Source: Micrococcales bacterium 31B (lineage in GTDB: Bacteria; Actinomycetota; Actinomycetes; Actinomycetales; Dermabacteraceae). Taken from it: DNA of 64,000 nucleotides. The position numbers and the translations under genes were made by a program. The stretch lies in contig JAFFTF010000001.1 of NCBI GenBank assembly GCA_022803075.1, positions 551,573 to 615,572 of the forward strand, given 5' to 3'. The notes beneath the pieces are model-generated. The model was not told the origin of the DNA. It ran no database searches and worked only from the letters and a program-made list of their open reading frames with translations. Of the stretch, positions 18,640 to 28,200 are shown in pieces (position 1 is the stretch's first letter; every line of letters begins with the position of its first letter).

Positions 18640-18681
18640 CGGCGCCGTGCGGCGCGTGTGCCCGTGAGTCCGCAGTCTTTC

Positions 18682-18710
18682 GAGAGCCCTCCGTTCGCGG
18701 GGGGGCTCTC
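18682..18710 (+). terminator. Hairpin after ftsQ
   Basis: GAGAGCCC (18682-18689) pairs with GGGCTCTC (18703-18710), with further pairing inside around a TTCG loop. No T run follows, so it is either a U-less terminator or an RNA 3' end and stability element between ftsQ and ftsZ. Confidence 0.6.
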
Positions 18711-18810
18711 GCTGTGATGTCGTCAAACTTTTGGCGGACACGCGCTGAATTAGCCGGATTACCGCCCGACAGTCACTAGTCTCTCTGCAGCACAAAACGA
18801 GGTAATACTG

Positions 18811-18833
18811 AACCTCAACTAGAGGTTGAAGTT
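18811..18833 (+). promoter_or_regulatory. Dyad operator candidate upstream of ftsZ
   Basis: AACCTCAAC (18811-18819), spacer TAGAG, GTTGAAGTT (18825-18833): arms match as inverted repeats at 8 of 9 positions. A shorter nested repeat AACCTC-AACTA-GAGGTT overlaps it. The shape resembles MerR-family operators. FtsR, a MerR-type activator of ftsZ, is known in Corynebacterium; linking it to this site is inference. Confidence 0.45.
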
Positions 18834-18943
18834 TGGGTGGCGATTATCGTGCGGCAAACTCACCTTTGCCGCCTGGCCTGGCCGGACAGAGCCCACTCGT
18901 GAGTGACTAAGTGAAAACCTGGCTCTAATCAAGGGAATAAATC

Positions 18944-20287
18944 GTGGGAGACTCCCAAAACTACCTGGCTGTCATCAAGGTCGTCGGGATCGGCGGCGGC
19001 GGCGTCAACGCTGTCAATCGAATGATCGAATCGGGCCTGAAGGGCGTCGAGTTCATTGCCATCAACACCGACGCGCAGGCGCTGCTGATGAGCGACGCAG
19101 ACATCAAACTCGACGTGGGCCGCGAGCTCACGCGTGGCCTCGGTGCCGGTGCGGACCCCGAGGTCGGCCGCAAGGCTGCCGAAGACCACGCGGCGGAGAT
19201 CGAGGACGTCCTGCGGGGCGCCGACATGGTCTTCGTGACAGCGGGCGAAGGCGGCGGCACGGGCACCGGTGGCGCACCCGTGGTCGCGCGCATTGCGCGT
19301 TCTCTCGGTTCGCTCACCATCGGCGTCGTGACCCGACCCTTCGGCTTCGAGGGTCGCCGTCGTTCGACGATGGCGGAGACGGGCATCGCCGCGCTGCAGA
19401 GCGAGGTCGACACCCTCATCGTGATCCCGAACGATCGACTGCTCTCGATCAGTGATCGCAACGTGTCAGTATTAGACGCATTCCGCGCCGCCGACAAGGT
19501 GCTGACGAGCGGTGTGCAGGGCATCACCGACCTGATCACGACCCCTGGCCTCATCAACCTCGACTTTGCGGACGTCAAGTCCGTCATGGCGGGCGCCGGT
19601 ACGGCACTCATGGGCATCGGCTCGGCGCGAGGAGAAGACCGCGCCACCGTGGCCTCGGAGTCCGCGGTGTCCTCGCCGCTGCTCGAGGCGAGCATTGACG
19701 GCGCGCACGGCGTGCTGATCTCGGTGCAGGGCGGCAGCGATCTCGGTCTACACGAGATTTCGGAGGCTGCTCGCCTCGTGCAAGAGGCAGCACACCCCGA
19801 CGCCAACATCATCTTTGGTGCGGTCATTGATGATGCCCTGGGCGATGAGGTGCGCGTCACAGTCATCGCCGCGGGTTTCGATTCGGGCGGACCGAACCTT
19901 CGCGAAGAGTCGACGTCGCTCCCGCAGGCTCGCAAACCGCAGAACACGGGCGCCCAGCCGGTAGCCTCGTCGTTCGCCCCGGCTCAGTCTTACGCCCCCG
20001 CGCAGGTGCCGACGACGGCGCCTCAGCCCGCGTACGCGGGCGCCCAAAGTTCGGGCGGCTACGTGCCTCGCAGCACGGCCCCGAAGGCTCCCGGCACGGT
20101 GTACAACACGCCCGCCGCGCAGCCAAGCCAGCCCGCGTACGCCCCCACGGCGCACGCGGAGCAGCCGCAGTACAACGTTCCCGAGGTGCCTGCGTCGGCC
20201 AGCCAGACGCCGCAGGTTCCCCGGTACGTGGAGCCTCGCTCCAATGCGGCACAAGATGACCTCGATATTCCCGACTTCTTGAAGTAA
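18944..20287 (+). CDS. ftsZ: Cell division GTPase FtsZ
   Basis: 447 aa tubulin-like GTPase that forms the Z ring. The GTP-binding motif [13 protein letters not shown] lies at about residues 101-113. The T7-loop region [11 protein letters not shown] is intact. A Pro/Ala/Gln/Tyr-rich linker of about 120 residues leads to the conserved tail [10 protein letters not shown], the docking site for SepF and other partners. The GTG at 18944 has AAGGGA upstream. Separate regulation from ftsQ is suggested by the 300-base leader with a hairpin and a dyad. Confidence 0.97.
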   Translation: MGDSQNYLAVIKVVGIGGGGVNAVNRMIESGLKGVEFIAINTDAQALLMSDADIKLDVGRELTRGLGAGADPEVGRKAAEDHAAEIEDVLRGADMVFVTAGEGGGTGTGGAPVVARIARSLGSLTIGVVTRPFGFEGRRRSTMAETGIAALQSEVDTLIVIPNDRLLSISDRNVSVLDAFRAADKVLTSGVQGITDLITTPGLINLDFADVKSVMAGAGTALMGIGSARGEDRATVASESAVSSPLLEASIDGAHGVLISVQGGSDLGLHEISEAARLVQEAAHPDANIIFGAVIDDALGDEVRVTVIAAGFDSGGPNLREESTSLPQARKPQNTGAQPVASSFAPAQSYAPAQVPTTAPQPAYAGAQSSGGYVPRSTAPKAPGTVYNTPAAQPSQPAYAPTAHAEQPQYNVPEVPASASQTPQVPRYVEPRSNAAQDDLDIPDFLK

Positions 20288-20314
20288 GTCACCGGCCAGG
20301 TAAAGAGGTCATCG

Positions 20315-21109
20315 ATGCACGACGCTGTCGCCCCCGAAATGTTGCGCACACACCTTCCCTCAGTGAGGGCGGGTTTCACGCAACGTTTCGGAGGGCACAG
20401 TGTTGGCACCCGTGCGGGTCTCAATCTGGCCCTGCACGTGGGCGATGAACCCGAGGTGGTCGCCCGCAATCGCGCCGACCTGGAGGCGCAGTGGGGTCGG
20501 CCGCTGGTTTTCATGAATCAGGTGCATGGCACGAACGTGCGTGTCATCGAGGAGTCGGACCCCCTCGACCCGCGCACTGCTGCCGAAACCGCGTGCGATG
20601 CGCTCGTGACCCGCAGGGCCGACGTGGCGCTGGCCGTGATGGTCGCCGACTGCATCCCCGTGTTGTTGGTTGACCCGGACGCCGGGGTGATTGGCGCGGC
20701 GCATGTGGGGCGGCCTGGCATGATGGCCGGGATGGGTCGGCACGTGCTGGATGCGATGCGCGACCTGGGTGCCCGCCCCGAGCGCGTCCGCGTTTCGCTA
20801 GGCCCCAGTGCCTGCGGCGGGTGCTACGAGGTGCCCGAGGCCATGGCGGCCGAGTCGGAGGCGATTTTTCCTGGCTCTCGCGCCACGACCACCTGGGGTA
20901 CAACGAGCATCAACATTGCGGCTGGGCTATCCTTTGACCTGCAAGAATGCGGTGTGCGCAGCGAGCATATCTGGCTACCTCCCGCGTGCACCATTGAGGA
21001 TGAGCGATTCTTTTCGTATCGGCGCGAACCTCACACGGGCCGCTTTGCCGGCATCATTGCCTGGCAGCCATTCCCAGCGGGGGAGTCCAGTATTCGGGAC
21101 GCTCGGTAA
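20315..21109 (+). CDS. pgeF: Peptidoglycan editing factor / purine nucleoside phosphorylase family (YfiH/PgeF)
   Basis: 264 aa. Multicopper-polyphenol-oxidase (DUF152, YfiH/YlmD) family. Members act as purine nucleoside phosphorylases or adenosine deaminases, and Escherichia coli PgeF affects peptidoglycan precursor fidelity. Catalytic zinc residues are recognisable: NQVHG (H71), VADC and AAHVG, plus CGGCYEV near residue 170. The usual AHAGWRG motif reads AHVGRPG here. It lies 27 bases after ftsZ, its usual place, and was probably co-transcribed with it. The start ATG has AAAGAGGTC upstream. Confidence 0.92.
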   Translation: MHDAVAPEMLRTHLPSVRAGFTQRFGGHSVGTRAGLNLALHVGDEPEVVARNRADLEAQWGRPLVFMNQVHGTNVRVIEESDPLDPRTAAETACDALVTRRADVALAVMVADCIPVLLVDPDAGVIGAAHVGRPGMMAGMGRHVLDAMRDLGARPERVRVSLGPSACGGCYEVPEAMAAESEAIFPGSRATTTWGTTSINIAAGLSFDLQECGVRSEHIWLPPACTIEDERFFSYRREPHTGRFAGIIAWQPFPAGESSIRDAR

Positions 21110-21132
21110 TGGATTCGCAAAGTATTTAATCT

Positions 21133-21160
21133 CCGTGACTTACACGCGTGTAATTCACGG
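21133..21160. promoter_or_regulatory. 28-bp palindrome upstream of sepF
   Basis: CCGTGACTTACACG (21133-21146) followed directly by CGTGTAATTCACGG (21147-21160). The halves are inverted repeats at 13 of 14 positions, with the perfect core TTACACGCGTGTAA at 21140-21153. This is long and symmetric enough to suggest a dimeric regulator site controlling sepF and the genes after it. Confidence 0.55.
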
Positions 21161-21388
21161 TCAGGTGCGGCACTCTCCGGTACGTTCGGTCGTGACACGA
21201 TTCCGCAATCGGCGCGAATCGACGTTTGATGAGGTTGGACGCAGTGGGGCGCCATCACACATTGGTCCCCTTTGGGGTTCAGGTATCCAACTCTTGGCGT
21301 CGTGAACTGCTGATTTCTCTTTCTTCTCCACATCGCGCTATCTCGATGTTGAGCGGAGTCGTGTCTGGATCAACCAGGGAGCCTAGGC

Positions 21389-21961
21389 ATGAAAGCATTG
21401 CGGAGTTTAATTCATTTCGTGGGTTTGACTGAGGACGAGGAAAACCACACCGGTCGACTCGTCGTTCAGGAACGACCCACACCCTTGGCAGCGGAACCGC
21501 TGCCCACCCCCGGCGTCCCGATGTCCGTGGCGCCCGCCGTGGCCACGCCGGACGCCATGACGCCCGAGTCGGCGCGTCGTCCCGTCGTATCTCCTGCGCC
21601 AGTCACGGAGCACGCCCCTATCCGTCCCGCGCGTCCCGTGGCGGCTCTTCCCGTACCCGTCGCCCCCTCCGTAGGAGAAGAAGTGAACCGCATCGAGACC
21701 GTGCACCCCTCCACCTTTAATGACGTCCGTCGCATCGGCGAAGTGTTCCGTGAGGGTGTGCCCGTCATCATGAACCTCACCGGTGTTGAACATGCTGACG
21801 CGGTGCGCATGGTGGATTTCGCGACGGGCCTGATTTTTGGCACGCACGGCAACATCACGCGTGTCACCGAGCGAGTTTTCTTGCTGACGCCGCAGACTGT
21901 GGCCGCCACGGAGGATGAGCCCAAGGTCGTCGAGCGCGACTTTGCCATGCTGAACGGATAG
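21389..21961 (+). CDS. sepF: SepF, FtsZ membrane anchor
   Basis: 190 aa. Peripheral membrane protein that anchors FtsZ in Gram-positive bacteria. The N-terminus [13 protein letters not shown] is amphipathic and suits membrane binding. A Pro/Ala-rich linker follows, and the C-terminal SepF domain (about 98-190) carries [27 protein letters not shown] and [12 protein letters not shown]. The ATG at 21389 is 9 bases after GGGAG. The yggS gene that often lies before sepF in Actinobacteria is not present; a 279-base gap with a palindrome takes its place. Confidence 0.94.
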   Translation: MKALRSLIHFVGLTEDEENHTGRLVVQERPTPLAAEPLPTPGVPMSVAPAVATPDAMTPESARRPVVSPAPVTEHAPIRPARPVAALPVPVAPSVGEEVNRIETVHPSTFNDVRRIGEVFREGVPVIMNLTGVEHADAVRMVDFATGLIFGTHGNITRVTERVFLLTPQTVAATEDEPKVVERDFAMLNG

Positions 21962-21977
21962 TCGGGTTCGAACCTGC

Positions 21978-22037
21978 GAGAACCCCCCGGGTTCTCCGCC
22001 GTCCGTGAACGTGGCCCGTGTCGAGTGACCGGGCCAC
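21978..22037 (+). terminator. Two consecutive hairpins between sepF and yggT
   Basis: GAGAACCC-CCC-GGGTTCTC at 21978-21996 is perfect. It is followed by GTGGCCCG (22011-22018) with CGGGCCAC (22030-22037), also perfect. Neither has a T run. They may terminate or attenuate sepF transcription, or stabilise the processed message. Confidence 0.55.
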
Positions 22038-22146
22038 GCCGCGAGGCTATAGGCTGGTGCGTGAACAGGAGCCATCTCGAAGCCGTTGCGGTGGCGCCAC
22101 CCTTCCCGTTTTTCGCTCTGGGGCGTGCGGGCGAAAGTTAGAGTCC

Positions 22147-22443
22147 ATGAGTCTGATACTCCAAGTGCTTGCTTTTATTGCCACCGTCTTCGTTGTGGCG
22201 CTTGGCATACGCATAGTCATTGACATCGTGCAAAGTTTTGCTCGTGCGTGGCGCCCCCGCGGAGTTGTGGTGGTGTTAGTGGAGTCCGTGTACTCCGTGA
22301 CCCAGCCCGTGTTGGGCGTGGTTCGCCGCGTGATTAAGCCGCTTGACCTCGGCGGGTTTCGCCTCGACCTGGCATTCATCGTCGTGTTCATCGTGGCGGT
22401 CATAGTTAAGCAGTTGTTGACGGCGGTGGCGCTTTCGTACTGA
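22147..22443 (+). CDS. YggT family membrane protein
   Basis: 98 aa. Two hydrophobic stretches (about residues 3-28 and 75-95) flank a basic loop, and the middle has the family-like TQPVLGVVRRVIKPL segment. YggT proteins are conserved between sepF and divIVA in Gram-positive bacteria; deletion affects division or ion tolerance in some species, but a biochemical role is not settled. The ATG at 22147 was chosen by family length; the frame is open further upstream from 22018. Ribosome site weak. Confidence 0.88.
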   Translation: MSLILQVLAFIATVFVVALGIRIVIDIVQSFARAWRPRGVVVVLVESVYSVTQPVLGVVRRVIKPLDLGGFRLDLAFIVVFIVAVIVKQLLTAVALSY

Positions 22444-22675
22444 ACCTCTGCGTAACTATCCTCTAGCCCAGAGTGACCAGCGTCTATGCGCGCCGCTATA
22501 ACTATCCATCCGTGCTCGATGTCGGCTATTCTTTAGTAAATGTGCGCCGTCGTGCGGCGCCTGCTGAATCGAGACGGGTTGCGTCTTTCGATTCCCAGCG
22601 GGAGGTCGCGGGTCAATACGTGCGTATGTCGGGTAGTCGGCGTGAGGTCGACATGTGAGGTTTGAAGAGGTTGCA
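22444..22675. promoter_or_regulatory. divIVA upstream region
   Basis: About 230 bases with no gene. A small hairpin GCGCCG-TCGTG-CGGCGC lies at 22544-22560. TA-rich patches near 22500 (TATAAC) and 22530 are candidate -10 elements, so divIVA probably has its own promoter. No precise assignment is made. Confidence 0.35.
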
Positions 22676-23305
22676 ATGGCACTGACCCCGAATGATCTGC
22701 TTGAAAAGCGGTTCACTCCAACGAAGTTCAAAGAGGGCTACGACCAGGACGAAGTCGATGACTACCTGGACAACGTGATCCTCCCCGAATTGACGAAGCT
22801 GATTGACGAAAACGCGGAACTAAAGAATCAGGTTGCGGCCCTCGAGGCGCAACTCGAAGCTGGCGGCGACGCACCTGCGGCAGCCACCGCGGTCACCGAA
22901 GCAGCTGCGCCCGCAGAGACGGCGTCCACGTCGGTTGCTGCCGCCGCGCCCGTAGCGGCCTCGGCTGCGGCTTCCGCACCGGGCGGCCCCATCGACGCCA
23001 ACAACATGTTGGTGCTCGCGCAGCGCGTCCACGATGAGCACGTGGCGAACGGACAGGCGACCGCCGACCGCCTCGTCAACGAAGCCGAGTTGAAGGCCCG
23101 CCAGATCGTCGGCGAAGCCGAGGAGAAGTCGCGCCTCACGCTCGAAAACCTCGAACGCGAGCGCACGGGTCTCGAGCGCAAGATTGACCAGATGCGTTCA
23201 TTTGAGCGCGATTACCGTGCCCGCCTCAAGGGTTACCTGGAACAGCAACTGCAAGAACTCGAGGCCAACGGCCCCGGTTCGGGCAAGTTGCAGCCTGCCG
23301 TTTAA
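22676..23305 (+). CDS. divIVA: DivIVA/Wag31 polar growth scaffold
   Basis: 209 aa. Opens with MALTPNDLLEKRFTPTKFKEGY, the classic DivIVA membrane-binding module, then a coiled coil (about 30-60), an Ala/Pro-rich insert (about 60-110) and a second long coiled coil (about 115-200). It marks poles and septa by binding curved membrane and directs polar wall growth in Actinobacteria. The ATG at 22676 is preceded by GAAGAGG; an upstream ATG at 22655 would add 7 residues outside the family motif. A strong hairpin terminator follows. Confidence 0.95.
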   Translation: MALTPNDLLEKRFTPTKFKEGYDQDEVDDYLDNVILPELTKLIDENAELKNQVAALEAQLEAGGDAPAAATAVTEAAAPAETASTSVAAAAPVAASAAASAPGGPIDANNMLVLAQRVHDEHVANGQATADRLVNEAELKARQIVGEAEEKSRLTLENLERERTGLERKIDQMRSFERDYRARLKGYLEQQLQELEANGPGSGKLQPAV

Positions 23306-23322
23306 GGCACATTCAACGCGGT

Positions 23323-23362
23323 ACGAGTGGCCGTCCACCTTTGTCGGTGGGCGGCCACTCGT
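23323..23362 (+). terminator. Strong hairpin terminator after divIVA
   Basis: ACGAGTGGCCGTCCACC (23323-23339) pairs with GGTGGGCGGCCACTCGT (23346-23362), a 17-bp stem with a single G-T wobble and a 6-base loop, followed by CGTTTGG. It separates divIVA from lspA. Confidence 0.85.
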
Positions 23363-23469
23363 CGTTTGGCGGAAAGATCACGGAGCCGCAGCACGCGTGG
23401 GTGCGGCGCGCGGGGTAGTGAAGTGGGATCAATGTCGCGGCACCGGGCGGCGCGTGAAAAAATAGGTCG

Positions 23470-24072
23470 GTGACTAGCGAGCAAGCAACCCCCGCGGAGG
23501 GGGCCAAGGAGGCGGCGCGCGCGTCCGGCTTCACTAAATTTCCCGCCGTACTGGCCGCCATTGCCGTGGTCGTGTGGTGCCTCGACCAGGGGTCCAAGCA
23601 GTGGATCCAAAGCGAGCTGGGCGGTGGCGGGCGCATCAGCATTATCGGAGATTTCTTCCGCTTCGTGCTCGTGTACAACCCCGGCGCTGCGTTCAGCATG
23701 GGCGTTAACTACACCTGGGTCCTCACGGGCATTGCCATCGCGGTCACGGTCGGCATAATCATCATGTCGCGGCGACTGGGGTCGTGGCTGTGGACGGTCG
23801 GCCTCGCCATGATCCTCGGCGGCGCCCTCGGCAATCTCACGGACCGACTATTCCGGGCCCCCGGGCCGGGGCTGGGGCATGTCGTCGACTTCATCGCGGT
23901 GGGCAATTTCGCCGTGTTCAACATCGCGGACTCCTCGATTTGCTGCGGCGCCGCCATCATGGTGCTTGCCACGCTGCGAGGCGTCGGTATCGATGGGCGC
24001 ACGGACACCCAGCGCGAAGCCGAGAAGCGCGACACCGAGACCCGCGCTTCGGAGGGCGGCGCCAGTGAGTGA
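23470..24072 (+). CDS. lspA: Prolipoprotein signal peptidase (LspA)
   Basis: 200 aa. Aspartic membrane protease that cleaves lipoprotein signal peptides before the lipidated Cys. Four membrane segments. Conserved motifs: [20 protein letters not shown] and [20 protein letters not shown]; the Asp of VVDFI and the Asp of NIADS are the catalytic pair. The GTG at 23470 lacks a good Shine-Dalgarno. The C-terminal 25 residues are charged. It overlaps rluD by 8 bases, so the two are co-translated. Confidence 0.94.
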   Translation: MTSEQATPAEGAKEAARASGFTKFPAVLAAIAVVVWCLDQGSKQWIQSELGGGGRISIIGDFFRFVLVYNPGAAFSMGVNYTWVLTGIAIAVTVGIIIMSRRLGSWLWTVGLAMILGGALGNLTDRLFRAPGPGLGHVVDFIAVGNFAVFNIADSSICCGAAIMVLATLRGVGIDGRTDTQREAEKRDTETRASEGGASE

Positions 24073-25003
24073 CACTCGGCACTTGCTGGTTCCCGACGGC
24101 CTCGCGGGGGAGCGGGCCGATGCCGGACTCGCTCGTCTGCTGGGCTTTTCACGCACGAAGGCTGGACAGATCGCGAGTGAGGGTGGTGTCATCCAAGACG
24201 GTCACGCGCTGCAAAAGTCGGATCGATTGATCGCGGGCGCGCTGCTCGAGGTCACTATTCCCGACGAGCGCCCGCCCGTTCAGGTGGTCCCCGAAGTGGT
24301 CGATGGCATGCGCATCATTCACGACGACGATGACATCGTCGTCGTCGATAAGCCCGTCGGCGTGGCGGCGCACCCCTCGGTGGGCTGGTCCGGTCCGACC
24401 GTCGTGGGGCACCTCGCGGGCAGTGGTTACCGCATCTCGACCTCCGGCGTTTCGGAGCGGCAGGGCATCGTCTCGCGGCTAGACGTCGGCACCTCGGGTC
24501 TCATGGTGGTGGCGAAGTCTGAGGTGGCGTACACGCTGCTGAAGCGCGCCTTCAAGAAGCGCACCGTGTCGAAGACCTATCACACCGTCGTACAGGGCAT
24601 GCCCGACCCGCACCAGGGCACCATCGATGCGCCCATTGCGCGACACCCGCAGCACGACTACAAGTACGGCGTGATCGACGGCGGCAAGCCCTCGGTGACG
24701 CACTACTCCCTGCTCGAGGCGTTTCGCCACGCCTCGCTGCTGGAGATCAAGCTCGAGACGGGCCGTACGCATCAGATTCGCGTTCACATGAGCGCGATCA
24801 AGCATCCCTGCGTGGGTGATCCCCTCTACGGCGCCAACCCGCGGCTGGCGGATCACGTGGGCCTCGACCGGCAATGGCTGCATGCCATGAAGTTGGGTTT
24901 TGAACACCCGGGCACGGGCCGTTGGGTCGAGTTTGAGTCCGAGTATCCGGCTGATCTGGAGGCCGCGCTCGAGGTCCTGCGGCGGGGTGATTTCGCGGCC
25001 TAG
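24065..25003 (+). CDS. rluD: RluA-family 23S rRNA pseudouridine synthase
   Basis: 312 aa. Converts uridines to pseudouridine in large-subunit rRNA. An N-terminal S4 RNA-binding domain (about residues 10-75) precedes the catalytic domain with [15 protein letters not shown], whose Asp is the nucleophile, and [13 protein letters not shown]. The GTG at 24065 overlaps the lspA end by 8 bases, the usual lspA-rluD arrangement. RluD is the likely subclass, but RluA-type members are hard to separate by motif alone. Confidence 0.92.
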   Translation: MSDTRHLLVPDGLAGERADAGLARLLGFSRTKAGQIASEGGVIQDGHALQKSDRLIAGALLEVTIPDERPPVQVVPEVVDGMRIIHDDDDIVVVDKPVGVAAHPSVGWSGPTVVGHLAGSGYRISTSGVSERQGIVSRLDVGTSGLMVVAKSEVAYTLLKRAFKKRTVSKTYHTVVQGMPDPHQGTIDAPIARHPQHDYKYGVIDGGKPSVTHYSLLEAFRHASLLEIKLETGRTHQIRVHMSAIKHPCVGDPLYGANPRLADHVGLDRQWLHAMKLGFEHPGTGRWVEFESEYPADLEAALEVLRRGDFAA

Positions 25004-25077
25004 TCCGCGGCGTGGACCGCGCACGCGGCGCCCGCGGGGCGGCGGCTGACGGCTCCGAGACCGCTCCTCCAAACGCG

Positions 25078-25105
25078 TTGAGGGGCCGTAGAGTTGATCT
25101 ATATC
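25078..25105 (+). promoter_or_regulatory. Candidate promoter of dnaE
   Basis: TTGAGG (25078-25083), 16-base spacer, TATATC (25100-25105), about 130 bases before the dnaE GTG. A short hairpin CCGGC-ACGC-GCCGG at 25108-25121 follows at once. Hexamer match is partial (TTGA and TATA). Confidence 0.35.
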
Positions 25106-25235
25106 TACCGGCACGCGCCGGCCGAGATGCCCACTGGTGGGCCGCGCGTCCAGGCCCCGAGCCCGGACGCACCTGCCCTCCCACCAGCGCATTCCTCGGT
25201 CGTCGGCGTGAGGAGTTGGCCAATGAGGGAGTCCT

Positions 25236-28200
25236 GTGGGCGATAATTTTGTGCACCTTCATGTGCATACGGAGTATTCGATGCTCGACGGCGCGGCGCG
25301 CATCGGAGAACTCGTTGACGAGGTGGCCCGCCTGGGGCAGCCGGCCGTCGCGATAACCGACCACGGGTATGTTTTTGGCGCCCACGAGTTCGTGAAGGCC
25401 GCTCAGGCGAAGGGCGTGAAACCCATTGTGGGCATCGAGGCCTACGTGACCCCCGGTACGCATCGCACGGACCGCACGCGTGTGTTCTTCGGCGACCAGA
25501 ATTCCGCCACCTGGAACCGCCGCGACGACGTGTCGGCCGGCGGCACGTACACGCACATGACCCTGTGGGCCGAAAACAACGAGGGCATGCGCAACCTCTT
25601 CACGATGAACTCACGCGCGTCGCTCGACGGCGTGTACGCGAAATATCCGCGCTTTGACCGTGAACTCTTGGGCACCTATGCGAAGGGTCTGATCGCCACG
25701 ACCGGCTGCCCCTCTGGGGAGATTCAAACCTACCTGCGGCTCGGCATGTACGAGAAGGCGCGCGCGGCGGCGGGCGAGTTCCGCGATATTTTCGGCCGCG
25801 AGAACTATTTTCTCGAACTCATGGAGCACGGACTCGAGATCGAGCAGCGCGTGCGGGGTGACCTGCTGCGCCTCGCGAAAGATCTGAGCCTGCCGCTGGT
25901 GGCGACCAACGATCTGCACTACGTCAAGCACGAGCACGCGCGCGTGCAGGAGGCCCTGCTGTGCATTAACTCGGGCTCCACCCTGCAAGATCCCGATCGC
26001 TTCAAGTTCGACTCCGACGATTACTACGTCATGAGCGCCGAGCAGATGCGACGCACGTGGAAGGACCTCCCCGAGGCCTGCGACAATACGCTCTTCATTG
26101 CCGAACGCTGCAACGTGTCGTTCGAGCGCGACGAGTCGCTGCTGCCCCAGTTTCCTATCCCCGAGGAGTTTGTGACAACGGACGTCTTCGCCGACAAGGT
26201 GCGGATGGGACTGGAAGCGAAGTACGGCGGCACGGCGCCCGAGGACGCCGTCGCGACGCTGCAGCGCGAGACCGCGTACTTCTGGCACGAGGTCGAGCGT
26301 GGGCTGCGGCGCCGCTACCCCGGGGGCATACCCGAGAAGGTGCAGCGTCAGGCCGAGTACGAGGGCGCGATGATCGGCCAGATGGGCTTCCCCTCGTACT
26401 TTCTCGTGGTGGCCGACTTCATTAACTGGGCGCGAGAGGCGGGAGTGCGCGTTGGTCCGGGCCGCGGCTCGGCGGCGGGCTCCATGGCGGCCTACGCGAT
26501 GGGCATCACCGACCTCGACCCCCTCGAGCACGGACTCATCTTCGAGCGGTTTCTAAACCCCGAGCGCATTTCGATGCCCGACGTCGACATTGACTTCGAT
26601 GACCGGCGCCGCGGTGAGGTCATCGAGTACGTGCGGCGCAAGTACGGCGAAGACAAGGTGGCCCAGATCGTCACCTACGGCAACATCAAGGCTAAGCAGG
26701 CGCTCAAGGATTCCGCCCGCGTGCAGGGATTCCCCTTTGGACTGGGTGAAAAGCTGACGAAGGCGATGCCGCCTCCGGTGATGGGTAAAGACATTCCCCT
26801 GCAGGGCATCTTCAATGCCGAGCACCCGCGCTATCACGAGGCGTCCGAGGTGCGCGACGCCATCACGGCCGACCCCGATGCCAAGCAGGTCTACGACCTC
26901 GCGGTGGGCCTCGAGAACCTGAAGCGACAGTGGGGGGTGCACGCGGCGGGCGTGATCATGTCGTCAAAACCCCTCATCGACCACATTCCCATCATGCGGC
27001 GCGAGTCGGACGGCGCGATCATCACGCAGTTCGACTACCCCACGTGCGAGGGCTTGGGCCTGCTCAAGATGGACTTCTTGGGCCTGCGCAACCTCACGAT
27101 CATGGAAGACGCCCTCACCAACATCGTGGCCAACGGCAAGGAGCCCGTGCATCTCGAGGGCCTCACTCTCGATGATCCCAAGGCCTACGAATTGTTGTCT
27201 CGTGGCGACACGAACGGCGTGTTCCAGCTCGACGGTGGCGGCATGAAAGAGTTGCTGCGTCGCCTGCGACCGGACAACTTTGAAGACATTTCGGCCGTCC
27301 TGGCGCTGTATCGTCCCGGCCCCATGGGCGTCGGGTCGCACACGAACTTCGCACTGCGCAAGAACGGCCTACAGAACATTGACCCCATTCATCCCGAGGT
27401 CGAGAAGCCGCTCGAAGAGATCCTGAAGTCTACGTATGGATTGATCGTTTACCAGGAGCAGGTGCAGTTCGCGGCTCAGATTCTGGCCAACTATTCCCTC
27501 GGCGAGGCCGATATTCTGCGCCGCATCATGGGCAAGAAGAAGGCCTCGGAACTCGAAAAGGCATTCATCCGCTTCGAGCAGGGCTGCAAGGAGAATGGTT
27601 ACTCGGACGCAGCCATCAAGGCCGTGTGGGACGTGCTCGTGCCCTTCGCCGGTTACGCCTTCAACAAGGCTCACACGGCGGCCTACGGCCTCGTGTCGTA
27701 TTGGACCGCGTACCTCAAGGCCAATTATCCCGTGGAGTACATGGCCGCGCTCCTCACCAGCGTCAAGGACGATAAATCGTCGACCGGTAAGTTGCCTGGC
27801 TACCTCGCCGAGTGCCGCCACATGGGCATCAAAGTGTTGCCTCCCGACGTGAACGAATCGGGTATGAACTTCAGCCCCGTGGGCGACGTTCAGATTCGCT
27901 TTGGACTCTCGGCCATCCGCAACGTTGGCACGGCCGTGGTCGAGTCGATCATCGCGACCCGCGAGGAGAAGGGTAAGTACTCGTCGTTCCTGGACTACCT
28001 CGACAAGGTGCCCCTCGCGGCCTGCAACAAGCGCACCATCGAATCGCTCATCAAGGGCGGCGCCTTTGATTCGCTCGAAGTCAGCCGGCGTGCGCTCGTG
28101 CTCAAACACGAAGAGGCCGTCGACGCGGTGGTGGACATCAAGCGCAACGAGCAGAACGGCCAGTTCGATCTGTTCGCGGCCTTTGGCGACATGGATTCCG

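Larger units (their letters stand above)
18640..18943. promoter_or_regulatory. ftsZ upstream region with internal terminator-like hairpin
   Basis: About 300 bases without a gene. A hairpin at 18682-18710 and a dyad at 18811-18833 are listed separately. Separation of ftsZ from ftsQ by a hairpin and an AT-richer leader indicates that ftsZ has its own promoters, as in other Actinobacteria. No promoter hexamers could be placed securely. Confidence 0.6.
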
